NCBI GenBank assembly: GCA_018394295.1 | Contig: CP074573.1 | Coordinates: 2,363,156 to 2,427,155, forward strand | Direction of reading: 5' to 3' | DNA from: Mycoplasmatota bacterium | Lineage (GTDB): Bacteria; Bacillota_I; Bacilli_A; Haloplasmatales; Haloplasmataceae | Length of the DNA stretch: 64,000 nucleotides | Shown: positions 43,831 to 52,708 of the stretch, in pieces | Position numbering within the stretch: the stretch's first letter is position 1 | Layout of the letters: each line of letters begins with the position of its first letter | Made by a program: the position numbers and the translations under genes | Notes under the pieces: model-generated | What the model saw: only the letters and a program-made list of their open reading frames with translations | Told to the model about the DNA's origin: nothing | Databases searched by the model: none

Positions 43831-45786
43831 TTGAAGATATTTTCAAGAAAAAAGCAGTTGTTATTAGAAAACAAAACAATTCTCATCGCATTTAGTATTA
43901 TTATCTTTATTATCATATCTATTACATCTTCACTTTTTTACATTAAAAAACAAAAACTTCCCGCTATTAGTGATTTAAAGACAATTGAATTTTATAGTCA
44001 AGATCAAGTTAAATTTTTTGAGTTAAATAATGAACAAACTCAAACCTATGTAACCTTACCTGACATCTCACAACATATGATAAGTGCAATATTAAGCATA
44101 GAAGACCAACACTTTTATGAACATAATGGCTTTGATTACCGTCGCATTGTAAAATCAATTATTGATAATGTTTCAAGCATGAGTAAAAAATATGGTGCAT
44201 CAACAATTACCCAGCAATATGCACGGAATTTATACCTTAGCCATAAAAAATCTATTGAAAGAAAAGTGAAAGAAGCTTATTACACCCTTCTTTTAGAACA
44301 AAATTATACAAAAGATGAAATTTTAGAAGGTTATTTAAATACGATATATTTTGGCCATGGTATCTATGGAATTGGGGATGCCTCACAATTTTATTTTGGT
44401 AAAGACCCTAAAGATTTAACAATTGCTGAATCGGCCGTATTAGCATCAATTCCAAAAGCGCCAACTTTCTATTCCCCTATTACTCACTTTGAAAAAAATA
44501 CCATAAGGAAAGAATTAGTCTTAGCTCAAATGCTTTCTCAAAATAAAATAACACAAGAAGAATACGATGAAGCACTGAATGAAGAAATAGTCATTATTGG
44601 TAAACATCCCCAAAGTGTTAATAACATGGCACCTTACTTTCAAGATATCGTTATGCATGAATTAGAAAAATTTGATTTAGTTCAAGATCAATTCTTCAAA
44701 GGTATTAAAGTATACACTACCTTAGATACGCACTTAAATCATATTGTTGAAGAAGCGATTAATAAAACATATTCTCCTTATTCTGAAATTGAAACAGCTG
44801 TATTTGCGATGGATCCACAAACAGGGTTTGTAAAAGCAGTTATCGGAGGAAGAGATTATCGTTCATCACAATATAATCGGGCAGTAACCGCAAAACGTCA
44901 AACTGGTTCAACGATTAAACCTTTACTTTATTATTCAGCTTTAGAATATGGATTTACACCAACCACTACGTTTAGAAGTGAACCAACAACCTTTTACATT
45001 AATAAGGGTTCAGAAAAATATGCACCAGGTAATTTCGCTAATATTTACGCAAATGAAGATGTGACAATGGCATATGCTTTGGCTGTATCAGATAATATTT
45101 ACGCGGTTAAAACCCATTTATTTTTAGGTGAAGACACACTGATTAAAACAGCTCATCGCCTAGGAATTACATCAGATATGTTAGCTGTTCCCTCTTTAGC
45201 ATTAGGTACAACAGAAATAAAATTAAGTGAAATGACAAATGCCTATGCTCACTTTGCAAACCTTGGAAAAAAAGTACGTCCTGTTTACATTACAAAAATA
45301 ACCGATTTAAACGATCAAGTATTATATGAATACGTTCCAATCAAACAACAGATTTTAAATCCTGATTTGTGTTTTATAATGAATCATATGTTAAGGGGAA
45401 TGTTTGATACTAATATGAGTTATAGAGCCTCCGTCACTGGATTATCAATCGCTTATCGTATAACCCATCCTTATGCTGGAAAAAGTGGTTCTACAGATTA
45501 TGATAATATTATGATTGGTTATAATCCTAATTTAGTTCTTGGTGTATGGACGGGTTATGATACTCAAAAACCAATTGAGTTATATGATGAAAAAACTTAC
45601 TCTAAACGTTTATGGGTTGAAATAATGGAGGATTATTTTAAACATCAAAAGACAAGTTGGTATCAACCTTCAAAAAATATATCTACATTAGTTGTTAACC
45701 CTATTACAGGAGAAGTCGCGAACCGATATACAAAAGAGTATACAAAATTGATGTATTATATCAAAGGAACAGAACCAATTTATTAA
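43831..45786 (+). CDS. class A penicillin-binding protein (PBP1A type)
   Basis: 651 residues from TTG 43831, preferred because AAGGTG lies seven bases upstream; the in-frame TTG at 43825 is too close to it. One N-terminal membrane helix (about 17-38), a GT51 glycosyltransferase domain (SIEDQHFYEHNGFD with catalytic Glu, GASTITQQYARN, and ESAVLASIPKAP) and a transpeptidase domain with SxxK in RQTGSTIKP, SDN in AVSDNIYAVK and KSG in AGKSGSTDYDN (Ser in place of the usual Thr). It builds and crosslinks peptidoglycan outside the membrane. Its presence shows that the organism makes, or recently made, a wall. A terminator follows at 45785. Confidence 0.93.
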   Translation: MKIFSRKKQLLLENKTILIAFSIIIFIIISITSSLFYIKKQKLPAISDLKTIEFYSQDQVKFFELNNEQTQTYVTLPDISQHMISAILSIEDQHFYEHNGFDYRRIVKSIIDNVSSMSKKYGASTITQQYARNLYLSHKKSIERKVKEAYYTLLLEQNYTKDEILEGYLNTIYFGHGIYGIGDASQFYFGKDPKDLTIAESAVLASIPKAPTFYSPITHFEKNTIRKELVLAQMLSQNKITQEEYDEALNEEIVIIGKHPQSVNNMAPYFQDIVMHELEKFDLVQDQFFKGIKVYTTLDTHLNHIVEEAINKTYSPYSEIETAVFAMDPQTGFVKAVIGGRDYRSSQYNRAVTAKRQTGSTIKPLLYYSALEYGFTPTTTFRSEPTTFYINKGSEKYAPGNFANIYANEDVTMAYALAVSDNIYAVKTHLFLGEDTLIKTAHRLGITSDMLAVPSLALGTTEIKLSEMTNAYAHFANLGKKVRPVYITKITDLNDQVLYEYVPIKQQILNPDLCFIMNHMLRGMFDTNMSYRASVTGLSIAYRITHPYAGKSGSTDYDNIMIGYNPNLVLGVWTGYDTQKPIELYDEKTYSKRLWVEIMEDYFKHQKTSWYQPSKNISTLVVNPITGEVANRYTKEYTKLMYYIKGTEPIY

Positions 45787-45813
45787 AACCGTGAAAATCT
45801 ATTTCACGGTTTT
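45785..45813. terminator. terminator between pbp and htrA-like genes
   Basis: AAACCGTGAAA pairs with TTTCACGGTTT around a five-base loop, followed by T residues; overlaps the end of the PBP gene and precedes the opposing protease gene by five bases. Confidence 0.85.
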
Positions 45814-45817
45814 TTCT

Positions 45818-46918
45818 TTAAAAATCTATATGAGGTTCTAAATTAAACTTTATTTCAATTCTTTTATTTCCTCGTATAATAGTTAACTTTATTTCATCTC
45901 CTAGTTCATGTTGATAGATTTTGTATCGGAAGTCTGTTACATCTTTTACCTCATCTTCATTCACTTTAACAATCACATCATCGATTTCAATTCCAGATTT
46001 TTGAGCTGATGAATTAGGAGTCACATCATTGACATAAATTCCTTTTGTTAAGTAATCAATCCCTAACCCTTTTTTCTCTTCTGTACTTAATTTACTTATA
46101 CTAATTGGATGAATACCGATAAATGGTCTTTTAACACTTCCATAGTTCTCTAAATCATTGACTACTTGATAAACAATATTTGATGGAATGGAAAAACCAA
46201 TGCCCTCGACTTGTGTACTTGAGATTTTCATTGAATTAATACCTATGAGTTTCCCATCGACATTCACTAATGCCCCACCACTATTTCCTGGGTTAATCGC
46301 AGCATCCGTTTGGATAACATGTGCAAACCAATCACTTTCACCGTCTTTATCAATATCAATTGGAATTAGTCGTTCTATAGAAGAGACTATTCCTAAGGTT
46401 GCACTACCATAAAAATTTAATCCCAATGGATTTCCTATCGCAAAAACAAATTCTCCTACATTTAACTCGCCAGAATCTGAAAAATCCATATACTCAGTTA
46501 AATTTCCTTTTGGAATTGAGATAACAGCTAAATCAGTTATCACATCATCACCAATTACTTCAGCTTCAACGCGTTCTTCATTTTGAAAAGCTACTTCTAC
46601 TTTACTACCATCTTTAATAACATGATAATTAGTTACAATATAAGCCCTATCTTTTGTTAATTTATATACAACACCAGAACCGGTTCCACTTTCTCTATTA
46701 TTTTTAAATCGGACAATCCCAACAACACTTGGACTAGCCTTTTTAATTGCTTGGTTAATCACACTATCTACATTGACTTGATAAGAAATTTTATTTATTG
46801 GTGTTTTTGATTTTTCTCCATCAAAATGATAAACAACATAGACAAGGACAAATAAAAAAACACCAACTAATCCACCAATTACTGTTCCAACTAAAAAAAT
46901 CTGCTTTCTTTCCTGCAT
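45818..46918 (-). CDS. HtrA/DegP-like S1C serine protease with PDZ domain
   Basis: 366 residues: N-terminal membrane helix (about 10-30), trypsin-like domain with His in VTNYHVI, Asp in VITDLAVIS and Ser in NPGNSGGALV, and one C-terminal PDZ domain (about 265-360; SAQKSGIEIDDVIVKVN). The protease faces outside and should degrade misfolded surface proteins, as HtrA/YyxA proteins do. The start follows GGAAGTGTGTCTTT. Convergent with the PBP gene, 70 bases downstream of the tatD-like gene. Confidence 0.94.
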   Translation of the reverse strand: MQERKQIFLVGTVIGGLVGVFLFVLVYVVYHFDGEKSKTPINKISYQVNVDSVINQAIKKASPSVVGIVRFKNNRESGTGSGVVYKLTKDRAYIVTNYHVIKDGSKVEVAFQNEERVEAEVIGDDVITDLAVISIPKGNLTEYMDFSDSGELNVGEFVFAIGNPLGLNFYGSATLGIVSSIERLIPIDIDKDGESDWFAHVIQTDAAINPGNSGGALVNVDGKLIGINSMKISSTQVEGIGFSIPSNIVYQVVNDLENYGSVKRPFIGIHPISISKLSTEEKKGLGIDYLTKGIYVNDVTPNSSAQKSGIEIDDVIVKVNEDEVKDVTDFRYKIYQHELGDEIKLTIIRGNKRIEIKFNLEPHIDF

Positions 46919-46988
46919 AAAGACACACTTCCTTTATTTTATATACAGTAATAGTATGTAATTTTTGATGTTTTTTATCACTTTTAAT

Positions 46989-47759
46989 TTACTTGATATT
47001 AAATAATCGCTTCGCATTTTGCGTAGTTGCAGAAGCTATTTCCTCAATAGAAACTTCTTTGATTTTCGCTATTTCATCAGCGATTAATGTGACATACGCT
47101 GGTTTGTTTTGTTTTCCTCGATAAGGATGAGGAGCTAAATAGGGACAATCTGTCTCTATTAATAGTCTATCTAATGGTACTATTTTAGCGACTTCTTTAG
47201 GAGCTTTCGCATTTTTAAAAGTAACTGGTCCACCTAATGAAATATATAATCCTAAATCTAGAAACTGTTTTGCCATTTCGCTGCTCCCGCTAAAACAATG
47301 CATAACCCCTTTTAGTAACCCATCTTTACTTGCTTCTTTTAAAACTTCGTAACTATCAGAAAGTGCATCCCGAACATGAATAATCAGTGGTTTTTGATAT
47401 TTCTTAGATAGTTCAATCTGTTTTTTAAAATAATCGATTTGTTTATCCCTAGTTTCTTTATGCCAATAATAATCTAATCCACATTCACCAACAGCAACCG
47501 TTATTTCTTGTTTTAAATAAAATTCCAATTGTTTTAAATTATCTTCTGTATGCAAATGAATATCTGAAGGATGTAGTCCACAAGTAGCGTATAAATTATC
47601 ATATTTTAAAGCTATTTCATTCGCTAAAGCGTTGGTTTTAGGATCAAATCCAACCACATTTATATAATTCACCTTATTTTCTCTCGCTCCATTAATAATT
47701 TCAGTTAAATTATCTTTATAATTATCTGCATTTATATGAGCATGTGTATCGTAAAACAT
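46989..47759 (-). CDS. TatD family metal-dependent hydrolase
   Basis: 256 residues. Metal ligands: THAHIN near the N-terminus, Glu in GECGLDYYW, His in IIHVRDA, His in VMHCFSGS and Asp in ETDCPYLAPHP. TatD proteins are TIM-barrel nucleases, often 3'-5' exonucleases acting on DNA or RNA in repair or quality control. RGKQNKPAYV and the C-terminal ATTQNAKRLF helix are family hallmarks. The start follows GAAAGTGGTGATAAT. The gap to the htrA-like gene is 70 bases, so co-transcription is possible. Confidence 0.95.
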   Translation of the reverse strand: MFYDTHAHINADNYKDNLTEIINGARENKVNYINVVGFDPKTNALANEIALKYDNLYATCGLHPSDIHLHTEDNLKQLEFYLKQEITVAVGECGLDYYWHKETRDKQIDYFKKQIELSKKYQKPLIIHVRDALSDSYEVLKEASKDGLLKGVMHCFSGSSEMAKQFLDLGLYISLGGPVTFKNAKAPKEVAKIVPLDRLLIETDCPYLAPHPYRGKQNKPAYVTLIADEIAKIKEVSIEEIASATTQNAKRLFNIK

Positions 47760-47938
47760 ATTATCACCACTTTCTTTACTTATTATTTTACAGATTAAAA
47801 TGGTATATGTCTATTATTTAACAAACAATTATTTTCCATTAAACTATTAGTTTAAATTATTAACTGTCGTTAAATAATTAATTTACTTTTTTATATTAAT
47901 GATGTTATAATATGAGTAACATTAAACGAGGTGAAAGC

Positions 47939-48661
47939 ATGGAAGAGAAACAAGGTTTGCCTAAAGATATGATTAATTTTTTTACAGAGCATTTAAAACA
48001 TCATAAAATAGAAAAAGAGAAAAAAAAGCTTTTAGAAATTAATAAAGATTTTACCTTGGGTGAAGAATTATTTAATTCTATATCTCATGGAATTGGTGCA
48101 TTACTATCAATTGCTGGATTAGTTTTACTTACTGTTTGGTCAGACCATCCTAATCAAGTAGTTGGTATGTCTCTATTTGGGGCATCAGCCATTTTGATGT
48201 ATTTAATGAGCACACTCTATCATGCCTTTCCACGTGGAAAAACAAAAAAAGTATTTGAACGGTTTGATCATTCTTCAATGTACATTTTGATTGCAGGATC
48301 ATATACCCCTCTATGTTTTATCGCATTCCCTGATACAATTGGTTGGGTATTATTTGGTATTCAATGGGGATTAGCTATAATTGGCGTTATATTAAAATCC
48401 ATATGGGTTGATAAATTTGAATTTATCCATGTAATTTTATTTTTATTAATGGGTTGGTCATTCGTTTTCTTTATTGGACCTTTATTACTAGGAATGCCAA
48501 TTCTAGGATTTATCTTATTAACCGTTGGCGTAGCATGTTACAGCATAGGACTTTTATTTTATATTTTCACATGGTTTAAGTTCCATCATGGCCTTTGGCA
48601 CTTATTTGTTTTAGCCGGCACTATCCTCTATTTCTTCTCCATGTATACTTTAGTATCATAA
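47939..48661 (+). CDS. hemolysin III / PAQR family membrane protein (YqfA-like)
   Basis: 240 residues from ATG 47939, set by CGAGGTGAAAGC; the in-frame ATG nine codons earlier has no site. A cytoplasmic 45-residue start rich in Lys and Glu is followed by seven membrane helices. Family residues: EELFNSISHGIGALL, the Ser-His of MSTLYHAF, and the C-terminal HHGLWHLFVLAG with the metal-type His residues. PAQR/YqfA proteins affect membrane lipid homeostasis; some are called hemolysin III, but toxicity should not be assumed. TATAAT at 47906-47911 may be its -10 box. A GC-richer hairpin follows. Confidence 0.9.
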   Translation: MEEKQGLPKDMINFFTEHLKHHKIEKEKKKLLEINKDFTLGEELFNSISHGIGALLSIAGLVLLTVWSDHPNQVVGMSLFGASAILMYLMSTLYHAFPRGKTKKVFERFDHSSMYILIAGSYTPLCFIAFPDTIGWVLFGIQWGLAIIGVILKSIWVDKFEFIHVILFLLMGWSFVFFIGPLLLGMPILGFILLTVGVACYSIGLLFYIFTWFKFHHGLWHLFVLAGTILYFFSMYTLVS

Positions 48662-48676
48662 AAAAGAATTAAGATT

Positions 48677-48703
48677 TAGCAGGAGTTGCTTCGACTCCTG
48701 CTA
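48677..48703 (+). terminator. possible terminator after the hemolysin III gene
   Basis: TAGCAGGAGT pairs with ACTCCTGCTA around a seven-base loop. Strong stem but a weak T tract follows, so the efficiency is uncertain. Confidence 0.5.
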
Positions 48704-48738
48704 TCTTCATCAACATAAAATAACCCAAATATAACCAG

Positions 48739-49139
48739 AATAAGATTAAAATAGAAAATAATGACTCAAGTATAGGTTCTTATAGTACAAATATAAACAA
48801 TATAGGAAGTAGGCTATATAACCCAGAATGTGTCAAAATGATGTACCTAGATGAAGCTAGACAAATTTATGAAAATGTAATAAATGGAGTAATAGATCTT
48901 GGTACAGCTTATTTGGCATCTGGTTGGATTTGAAGCGTCAGCAAGATTTGGTAAATAAGTATACAAAATTAAAACAACATATATGGATACTTATTTCTTT
49001 GGCTTAGACGCAAGACTATATTGATTTTTTGTAAATGGTATGTTGATTTTAATAAAAATGAGTTTAAAAAATTTTGTGGTGGTTGGGAAGACAGTGGAGA
49101 TAATTACTGTAATAATGGAGTAATATTAACTGTTGTATG
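48739..49139 (+). pseudogene. decayed gene fragments, original family unknown
   Basis: From about 48760 one frame reads NDSSIGSYSTNINNIGSRL, YNPECVKMMYLDEARQIYE and NVINGVIDLGTAYLASGWI before a stop. A second frame near 48930 gives FEASARFGK and a third near 49043 gives NKNEFKKFCGGWEDSGDNY, closing at 49139 just before a clear terminator. The pieces look like the C-terminal third of one secreted or toxin-like protein broken by frameshifts. I do not recognise the family. Confidence 0.45.
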
Positions 49140-49168
49140 AACGGTATGGGTATCAACAGTTTTTTTTG
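49128..49168 (+). terminator. terminator of the decayed gene
   Basis: AACTGTTG pairs with CAACAGTT around an 18-base loop, followed by eight T residues. It marks the original end of the decayed gene upstream. Confidence 0.75.
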
Positions 49169-49232
49169 ACTCATTCACTCCATTCATGTATCCATCCTTA
49201 ATATAACTTCATGTTTTAAGGAGATAATTGAA

Positions 49233-49463
49233 ATGGAAAAAATTTTCGATTTTTTACTAGGGTTAATTGTTATATTTGCATCAATTTTCATGATTAGATT
49301 GTTAAGAGAAAAGAAATTATTATTTGTTATATTTAGTGTTGTTTTTTGGATAGGGATTTGCGCATTACATTATTTAGATCATGAGAATAAAGCTATGGCA
49401 TTAATGTTACTCTATTTTTTAAATTTTAGAGAGAAAAATGATAATAGTGATGCTAATATTTAA
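49233..49463 (+). CDS. small two-helix membrane protein
   Basis: 76 residues with helices at about 6-24 and 30-48 and a short third hydrophobic stretch (AMALMLLYFLNF); the C-terminus is polar (REKNDNSDANI). The ATG is seven bases after AAGGAGATA, a good site, so it is probably expressed. It lies just after a terminator in an accessory region full of gene pieces. The family is not recognised. Small membrane proteins beside broken toxin-like genes can be immunity proteins, but nothing in the sequence proves that. Confidence 0.6.
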   Translation: MEKIFDFLLGLIVIFASIFMIRLLREKKLLFVIFSVVFWIGICALHYLDHENKAMALMLLYFLNFREKNDNSDANI

Positions 49464-49592
49464 TAATTGATATTTTGATATAGTTTATTATATTTTTAAT
49501 ATCAAGGATGTGAGATAAAAACAAAAATAACACCTAAGAAAAAATATTGTAGAGCAAGAAATAACTTGTCTTTTTAATTTTCACAGATATAG

Positions 49593-49690
49593 ATCATACA
49601 AGTTACAGCTACTAGATACTCAGGGAAATTGACTAAATATGATGATGATGATATAATAGCCCGAATAATGAATGAAATGGTGGAAGGATG
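49593..49690 (+). pseudogene. C-terminal gene remnant
   Basis: After a TAG the frame reads IIQVTATRYSGKLTKYDDDD and IIARIMNEMVEG, then TGA. It has no start and is protein-like, so it is probably the tail of a lost gene whose end overlaps the binding site of the next small frame. Confidence 0.35.
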
Positions 49691-49695
49691 ATTTT

Positions 49696-49818
49696 TTGAA
49701 TTTGATTGATTTTAATAAAAGATTTAATATTTTTAAGTTCATGCTTGTGTTATATGGAATTATCGAATTTATTTTATTAATGTCCCTCTGTGTTAGAATA
49801 GTTGTCATGGAACTCTAA
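49696..49818 (+). CDS. very small membrane protein (40 residues), tentative
   Basis: A TTG start eight bases after GGAAGGA, then MNLIDFNKRFNIF and one hydrophobic helix (FMLVLYGIIEFILLMSLCV). It stops 25 bases before the IS terminus. It could be a complete small protein or the start of a gene cut by the IS, but it has its own stop before the element. Family unknown. Confidence 0.35.
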   Translation: MNLIDFNKRFNIFKFMLVLYGIIEFILLMSLCVRIVVMEL

Positions 49819-49842
49819 AAATAGTATAGTAGACATAGTAAG

Positions 49843-49874
49843 TTATTTCAAGACAACTAGTTGTCTTGAAATAA
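49843..49874. repeat. 32-bp perfect palindrome at the IS left end
   Basis: TTATTTCAAGACAAC, TA, GTTGTCTTGAAATAA: 15-bp arms around two bases. It sits at or just inside the left terminus, 32 bases before the OrfA start. It could be a transposase or OrfA binding site, or a transcript hairpin that blocks reading-in from outside promoters. Copy 1 begins inside its right arm, at the window edge. Confidence 0.8.
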
Positions 49875-49905
49875 AATTTAAAAACTTAGTAAGGAGAACA
49901 ACTTT

Positions 49906-50298
49906 ATGGCAAGATACTCAAAGGATTATAAGTTATCATTAATACAAAGAATGATGCCACCACATAATGAATCAGTCAAAGAATTATCAAGAGAATCAGG
50001 AATACCAGAAATAACACTTTTTACTTGGAAAAAGAAAGCGAAAGAAAATGGAATCCCTGTTAACGAACAACCTTTAAAATCAGAAGAATGGAGTACACAA
50101 GATAAGTTTCATATTGTCTTAGAAACTGCAACATTAAGTGAAGTAGAATTATATAAGTATTGTAGAAATAAAGGACTATATGTTAATCAAGTTAAAGAAT
50201 GGCGAGATGCATGTATGCAGGCTAATGGTGGTGTAGCTAAACAAGCAACAGAACTACAAAAGCAGTTAAGAGAAAAAATCAAGAACTTAAGAAATTAA
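49906..50298 (+). pseudogene. IS3-family OrfA, truncated by one-base deletion
   Basis: Identical to OrfA of copy 1 for 126 codons. A run of seven A at 408-414 in copy 1 is six A here (50273-50278). The frame then reads KIKNLRN and stops, so the product is 130 residues and lacks the end of the coiled coil and the A AAA AAG slip site in the right frame. The copy probably cannot make a normal OrfA or OrfA fusion, although downstream frames are intact. A sequencing error in the homopolymer is also possible. Confidence 0.85.
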
Positions 50299-50377
50299 AT
50301 AAAGAACTACAAAGAAAAGAATCAGCACTTGCAGAAGCAGCAGCCCTTCTTGTACTTAGAAAAAAGGCAAGTGCGAT

Positions 50378-50590
50378 TTGGGGGGAAGACGAGGAAGATT
50401 AATCAGTGCCACAGATCGCAAAAAAGCAATATCACTGATAAGAGAAGCTGTAGATAATGGAGCAAGACAAGAAAAAGCATGTGAAGAAATAGGAATTAGT
50501 TTACGAACACTTCAACGATGGAGAAGTGATTCATCACCAAATGAAGATCAAAGACCAATTAGTAAAAAAAAGTACCCAAAAATAGATTAA
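50378..50590 (+). CDS. IS3-family transposase, OrfB N-terminal part (HTH), copy 2
   Basis: 70 residues identical to 514-726 in copy 1, with helix-turn-helix KACEEIGISLRTLQRW and the A AAA AAG heptamer at 50566-50572 leading by -1 slippage into the catalytic frame. It starts at TTG or through an upstream slip. Because OrfA of this copy is frameshifted before the first heptamer, OrfA-fused product would not form in the usual way. Confidence 0.75.
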   Translation: MGGRRGRLISATDRKKAISLIREAVDNGARQEKACEEIGISLRTLQRWRSDSSPNEDQRPISKKKYPKID

Positions 50591-50664
50591 CTAAAAAAGA
50601 ACGAGAAGAAATTTTAAAAGTCGTAAATCAGCCTGAATATAAAAACTTATCTCCTAATGAAATT

Positions 50665-51465
50665 GTGCCACTCCTAGCTGATAAAGGAATATATTTAGCA
50701 TCTGAATCAACAATATATAGAATCTTAAGAGAAGAAAAACAACTAAAACATAGAGGAAATACTAAAAAGCCCCAAAATAGACCTATATCAACACATTATG
50801 CCACAGGTCCTAATCAAGTATGGATGTGGGATATTACTTATCTAAAGGGACCAATAAAAGGGATATATTATTATTTATATTTGATCCTAGATTTATTTAG
50901 TAGAAAAGTAGTAGGATGGGAAATATGGTCTGAACAATCTGCTCAACACGCTAGTGAACTAGTTAAAAGAGCAGTATTAGCAGAAAATATACTTTTACAT
51001 AAAAAACCTTTAGTGCTTCATTCTGACAATGGAAGTCCGATGAAAGGAGCCACTCTTTTAGAGACCCTTTATCAACTAGGTATTACTCCATCAAATAGTA
51101 GACCTAGAGTAAGTAATGATAATCCTTATGCGGAGTCTATATTTAAAACATTCAAATATTGTCCAGGTTACCCAGATAAGGGCTTTGAGACTATTAAACA
51201 AGCAAGAACTTGGTCATTACAGTTTATAAACTGGTATAACTATGAACATCTTCATAGTGGGATAAAATATTTAACTCCACATCAAAGGCATTCCGGTTTA
51301 TCTAATAAAATATTAAAAAAGCGAATTAAAGTCTATGAACAAGCACAACTTAAACACCCAGAAAGATGGTCGAGAAACATAAGAAATTGGAGTGTGGAAA
51401 ACATAGTTTGGTTAAACCCAGAAAAATCATCAATTTTGGAAAAAGAAGAAACAAAATCTTCTTAA
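50665..51465 (+). CDS. IS3-family transposase, OrfB catalytic domain, copy 2
   Basis: 266 residues, identical to the protein at 801-1601. DDE residues in WDITYL, HSDNGS and YAES. The frame is open upstream to the -1 slip site, which is probably the real N-terminal junction. This part is intact, so the element might still be mobilised by OrfA supplied from the first copy. Confidence 0.9.
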   Translation: MPLLADKGIYLASESTIYRILREEKQLKHRGNTKKPQNRPISTHYATGPNQVWMWDITYLKGPIKGIYYYLYLILDLFSRKVVGWEIWSEQSAQHASELVKRAVLAENILLHKKPLVLHSDNGSPMKGATLLETLYQLGITPSNSRPRVSNDNPYAESIFKTFKYCPGYPDKGFETIKQARTWSLQFINWYNYEHLHSGIKYLTPHQRHSGLSNKILKKRIKVYEQAQLKHPERWSRNIRNWSVENIVWLNPEKSSILEKEETKSS

Positions 51466-51505
51466 AAAAATTAAAAATATGCGACAACTACCTTGACATT
51501 AAGCG

Positions 51506-51775
51506 ATGTTTAATCCAATTATTTCTTCTATTTTTTCTTTTATTCTTAATATAATACTGATTTTATGTAGTACTACTATTTTATATATTAAAAATAAATT
51601 TTCTATTCATGAGTATAACATTAAATTTATGTATTTTACTTTTGGAATTTATATATTACTATATTTCATATTTTTCAATAAAATATTAGATTATCATATG
51701 ATACATTATTCTTCTGTCTTTTTTCTTGTTTATATAGTAGAGTTATGTACAATTAATGCCATAATAAAGAAGTAA
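51506..51775 (+). CDS. small three-helix membrane protein starting at the IS edge
   Basis: 89 residues, ATG at the first base after the IS. Helices at about 4-26, 38-58 and 65-86; little else. No ribosome binding site of its own is seen (the bases before it are the IS end), so the gene may have lost its true 5' end to the insertion and the visible frame may be a fragment. Family unknown. Confidence 0.4.
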   Translation: MFNPIISSIFSFILNIILILCSTTILYIKNKFSIHEYNIKFMYFTFGIYILLYFIFFNKILDYHMIHYSSVFFLVYIVELCTINAIIKK

Positions 51776-52067
51776 TTATCTAATTGTTTTTAGGAAAGTA
51801 GATATATCAGTAGATTCACTATATTTCAGAATAGGTAGTTGTTAATTATTAAATAAAAAAAACAAGAAAATGCTTTTTCTTATAAACTCATTAATGCTAA
51901 AATAAAAGACACGAATGAAGGTGGAAATATTTTACAGTAACGAAAAGCCCAGTAAAAAGATTCCCGCCATCTCTACCAATAAAAATTAACCTATAAATAA
52001 CTAGATTATTCGTAAAAATATTTGCAAAACACGAATTTAACACGAAAAATTTAAAAAAGTCATTGTG
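51776..52067. other. intergenic region, no gene recognised
   Basis: AT-rich with only short frames. Short repeated ACACGAATT/AACACGAAAA sequences occur near 52030-52050. Probably remains of an accessory gene whose terminator follows at 52068. Confidence 0.3.
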
Positions 52068-52099
52068 AGAGGTTATCGATTAGTCGATAATCTCTTTTT
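52068..52099 (+). terminator. terminator-like hairpin without a visible gene
   Basis: AGAGGTTATCGA pairs with TCGATAATCTCT (one G-T pair) around a four-base loop, followed by five T. No intact gene ends here, which suggests a deleted or decayed gene upstream. A second hairpin (ACCCAGGG with CCCTGGGT) lies at 52197-52218. Confidence 0.55.
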
Positions 52100-52253
52100 C
52101 TTTACTCAGAAACATGTGAGAATAGTAGACCAGATTTGTTTGCTGAGATGCATTATAGGATACAGAAGTTGGAAAAAGTTGTATATAAAGATCAAACCCA
52201 GGGTTAGTTCCCTGGGTCTAAAATATAAAACACGATTTATTCCTTAATATTTT

Positions 52254-52676
52254 TCAATTTAAAATATAATTCTTTAACAAATCTTTATATTCCTTAAAGA
52301 ATAGCTTATTTTTTTTACGAAATGCTAAGTATATTATTAATATTAAAATAAACAGTAATATTAATGTTGAAAATACATATACATTAAAAATTCTAAATAT
52401 AATTGATGATATTAGAATAATATCTCCTATCACAGACATTATTACCAAAAAAATTATATGAGTATATACCAAATTTTTATTTTTCTTAAAAAAGTCTGTT
52501 TTTAAAACTTTAAAAAATAATAATAAATAAAATAAATGTACATTTCCAAGATAAATAATACATACAATTTTCATCGTTGAATTTAACAAAGTATTATCAA
52601 ACTCGCCACTAATAATTAAAGTTAAAATAAATAAAAATCTTAGTATTTTTTCAAAATTATCAGTTTTCTTAAGCAT
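52254..52676 (-). CDS. hypothetical four-helix membrane protein
   Basis: 140 residues from ATG 52676, set by AAGGAGGGTAAT. Hydrophobic helices at about 11-27, 36-58, 72-92 and 98-120; the ends are Lys-rich. No family recognised. On the same strand, upstream, lies a C-terminal gene remnant (52709-52815), so the gene may have been second in a two-gene unit of which the first partner is lost. Could be an immunity-type or transport accessory protein; not shown by sequence. Confidence 0.6.
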   Translation of the reverse strand: MLKKTDNFEKILRFLFILTLIISGEFDNTLLNSTMKIVCIIYLGNVHLFYLLLFFKVLKTDFFKKNKNLVYTHIIFLVIMSVIGDIILISSIIFRIFNVYVFSTLILLFILILIIYLAFRKKNKLFFKEYKDLLKNYILN

Positions 52677-52708
52677 ATTACCCTCCTTATTTTGATACAA
52701 TAAAAATA

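Larger units (their letters stand above)
49843..51505 (+). mobile_element. IS3-family insertion sequence, copy 2 (full length in window)
   Basis: Same element as at 1-1641. Left side: a 32-bp perfect palindrome (49843-49874). The right end is shared with copy 1 up to ...TTGACATTAAGCG. The two ends share imperfect inverted sequence: TTATTTCAAG..TAGTTGTC on the left, and TTAATGTCAAGGTAGTTGTC read inward on the right. Exact termini and target duplication are not certain. Differs from copy 1 by one missing A (50273-50278). It is inserted between a 40-residue frame and a gene that begins at its right edge. Confidence 0.92.

Noticed and set aside
49620-49808. Minus-strand 62-residue protein
   Set aside because: It overlaps plus-strand remnants and has no ribosome binding site.
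1642-49842. Composite transposon bounded by the two IS copies
   Set aside because: The 48 kb between the direct copies is mostly ordinary chromosomal genes (ychF, pbp, htrA, tatD, pyrR). The direct copies could recombine, but cargo-type content and matching target duplications are not seen.
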